Positions 29,814-31,427 of a DNA stretch of 31,427 nucleotides are shown here, piece by piece. The stretch is from JAKFFN01 sp964444305 (lineage in GTDB: Bacteria; Sumerlaeota; Sumerlaeia; Sumerlaeales; Sumerlaeaceae): the NCBI GenBank assembly GCA_964444305.1, contig CAYUGQ010000018.1:1-31427 (forward strand). Direction: 5' to 3'. The notes below the pieces were generated by a model. The model was not told where the DNA came from. It saw only the letters and a program-made list of their open reading frames with translations, and ran no database searches. A program made the position numbers and the translations under genes. Positions within the stretch are counted from its first letter, which is position 1, and every line of letters begins with the position of its first letter.

Positions 29814-31427
29814 ATGAACACCAGGAATTTTCTCCCATGGTTAGTCGCTGCACTATCCATGTTGTTTGCGATGATTGTGCTTATCAGGAACGAGATCACC
29901 CCTGCAGAACAGGCGATGACTCAGGACAATACTCCCCGCATGACAGCCATTTACCCGGGAGAATCGGAATGGCGACCAAGCAATCGCCCGCCCCGCGATA
30001 CCCCACAATCCGGTGATTACAGCCCATGGAGCGGCCAACAGCTTCCGCAGAGTGTGCAGACGCCTCAGCAGACGCCATCACCAACCCCGACCCCCACGCC
30101 CACTCCAACACCGACACCAACCCCGCGGCCAGAACATGATTTCCGCGGAGTCGTTCTCGACGGCGATAATGCTGTGGAAAATGCACAGGTGCGCATTATC
30201 AGCGGCACGGTAAACCCCGCCGAACGCTCAGCCACAACCAATGAAGAAGGCCGATTTGCCATCAACAATATCCCGGACGATACCCTGAGCCGCGTTATTG
30301 TAGAAGCCCAAGGGTACTCCGTCACCATTCTGGAAAATGTCCCTCTGCCCCTTCCAACAGAGATGTTAATTGGCATCACCCCGCTGGCCGGAATCGACGC
30401 CGTAGTATTGGATTTTTCCAGCACAAGCACCGAGCCCGTTCTATATGATGGAGAGATGCAAGCCTCCCTCATGCGCCTAAAAGCTGCGGATGAGATTTCC
30501 ACTCTGGTGATGGGTATTTCGGAACCTGTCCTTCCAGTGGATTCGTATGTGCCCGTCCGAGATCAGACCGTCCTGGTCAATAACGGCGAACTGCGTTTTG
30601 ATAACGTCGAACCCGGCCGCTATAGAGTGGCTGTGCGAGTAGGACTAAAGGTTGCCGAAAGTGAACCAATCAGTATATCCGAAGGTGGCCGATCATCTGC
30701 AACTTTGACTCTCGGTATGCAGCACACAGTCCGGGGAAACGTAGTCGCCGAAGACACTGCCCGACCCATCGCTGAAGCACGGGTGGGCCTGGCACCCTAT
30801 CACCTGGACGCCCTTTCATTCGACTTTCCTGATTACGTCAGCTTCACCGATGGAAAGGGAGAGTTTGTTATTCCGGAGGTCCAGCCGGGACGATACTGGA
30901 TGGTCATTGGTGCCTCCGGCTATACGACAAAAAGCCTGGAGGGGTTCACCGTTTTGCCCGGCGCTCCACCTGAAGATACGTCGGTCACTTTGACAAAGCA
31001 GGAGCCGCTCATCACTGTCTCCGTCAGCGATCAGGAGGGCCGTCCAATGTCAGGTGCTCCTCTCGTCTTAATGACCGCCGGCGCCGAATCCCCCCGAACC
31101 TACTTCGGCAGAACCGACGACGCCGGGCTTTACCGTTTTGAAAGACTAACTCCCGGCCGGTACACTCTGTCCATTACGGCACCCGCAGAGCGGACGCGCC
31201 AAAAAACGCTGAATGTAACCCTTGGGGAAGGCGAAGTGAGAGAACTGCGCGCAACCTTTGGCAGGCCCACCGCCGTCACAGGAAGAGCCACCGCCGGCGG
31301 CCGAGCTTACAAAGGCGTCTTGTCTTTTGTCGCCCAGGGTGCCGCAGTGGCCGATAGTCTCGTCACCACTCAGGACGACGGAACATTTACCGTGGAACTT
31401 GAAGCTGGCGAATACATGGTGGGAACT
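29814..31427 (+). CDS. Membrane-anchored protein with repeated carboxypeptidase-regulatory-like domains, 3' partial
   Basis: An open frame from the ATG at 29814 to the window end (538 codons, no stop). The N-terminus has a membrane helix (FLPWLVAALSMLFAMIVLI), then a Pro/Ser/Gln-rich stretch and a Thr-Pro repeat (about residues 84-106) typical of a flexible extracytoplasmic linker. From residue 108 there are at least four beta-sandwich units of the CarboxypepD_reg-like type, each with G.V......A.V....G, then T.E.G.F.I..(I/V).PG.Y.(V/M)...A.GY. Examples are EVQPGRYWMVIGASGY and ERLTPGRYTLSI. Such domains mediate binding or spacing at the cell surface and have no enzyme activity of their own. 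The protein probably faces the periplasm or cell exterior. A GGGGGATGAG sequence lies upstream of the start, 21 bases after the preceding gene. Confidence 0.8.
   Translation, partial: MNTRNFLPWLVAALSMLFAMIVLIRNEITPAEQAMTQDNTPRMTAIYPGESEWRPSNRPPRDTPQSGDYSPWSGQQLPQSVQTPQQTPSPTPTPTPTPTPTPTPRPEHDFRGVVLDGDNAVENAQVRIISGTVNPAERSATTNEEGRFAINNIPDDTLSRVIVEAQGYSVTILENVPLPLPTEMLIGITPLAGIDAVVLDFSSTSTEPVLYDGEMQASLMRLKAADEISTLVMGISEPVLPVDSYVPVRDQTVLVNNGELRFDNVEPGRYRVAVRVGLKVAESEPISISEGGRSSATLTLGMQHTVRGNVVAEDTARPIAEARVGLAPYHLDALSFDFPDYVSFTDGKGEFVIPEVQPGRYWMVIGASGYTTKSLEGFTVLPGAPPEDTSVTLTKQEPLITVSVSDQEGRPMSGAPLVLMTAGAESPRTYFGRTDDAGLYRFERLTPGRYTLSITAPAERTRQKTLNVTLGEGEVRELRATFGRPTAVTGRATAGGRAYKGVLSFVAQGAAVADSLVTTQDDGTFTVELEAGEYMVGT

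Noticed and set aside
1..31427. CRISPR arrays, insertion sequences, prophage or tRNA genes
   Set aside because: No regular repeat-spacer series, transposase motifs, phage structural genes or T-loop (GGTTCGA) with cloverleaf was found by eye.

Overview
The window (31.4 kb, GC a little above 50% by eye) is a gene-dense stretch of chromosome from a Gram-negative-type bacterium. It has signal peptides, two small lipoproteins, FtsY and type II/IV pseudopilins, but no phage, transposon, CRISPR, rRNA or tRNA that I can see. The two pseudopilins share a near-identical N-terminus (FTLIELLIVVAIIAILAA..., then PNFLEAQ.RAK..). I associate this, together with the many secreted proteins of unknown role, with poorly cultured candidate phyla such as Sumerlaeota or Hydrogenedentota. 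The phylum is a guess; no marker gene here settles it.

Layout. 1-7384: a ceramidase-like protein (5' truncated), a HAD phosphatase, a convergent cysteine desulfurase, an HMA metal chaperone, a secreted degenerate glycoside-hydrolase-like protein, and an RlmI-type rRNA methyltransferase with a disordered Arg/Gly-rich extension of about 300 residues. 7397-9762 (minus strand): pyrB, two small Cys-rich lipoproteins and a stand-alone rpsG. 10039-12079 (plus): two paralogous pseudopilins and a cold-shock protein. 12231-14753 (minus): an IscA/ErpA-type Fe-S carrier, ribD and an AAC(3)-like acetyltransferase. 14847-16229: mnmE. 16230-16662: a 433-base gap between convergent genes holding a row of strong hairpins, a candidate structured RNA. 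16663-18036 (minus): a galactokinase of the eukaryote-like GALK2/Gal1 type. 18094-20177: a DUF1460 amidase-like protein coupled to a nucleotidyltransferase. 20264-22733 (minus): ferredoxin, membrane TPR protein, ftsY. 22811-29792 (plus): a secreted TlpA-type thioredoxin protein, a GYF/zinc-ribbon/RDD membrane protein, a LolA-like secreted protein, argC, a Rieske protein, lysC and an unknown gene coupled to lysC. 29814-31427: the 5' part of a membrane-anchored protein with repeated carboxypeptidase-regulatory-like domains; it stays open to the window end.

How the genes work together. Most are housekeeping genes in short transcription units closed by clear intrinsic terminators (8487, 9230, 11540, 12206, 20200, 27506). 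Cysteine desulfurase, the IscA-type carrier, the ferredoxin and the Rieske protein belong to Fe-S supply and use but are dispersed. pyrB, ribD, argC and lysC cover single steps of pyrimidine, riboflavin, arginine and aspartate-family synthesis without pathway neighbours. I found no obvious new defence or mobile system. The best leads are the structured intergenic region at 16438-16629, the disordered extension on the rRNA methyltransferase, the glycosidase-like protein lacking both catalytic glutamates, and the unknown gene translationally coupled to lysC.
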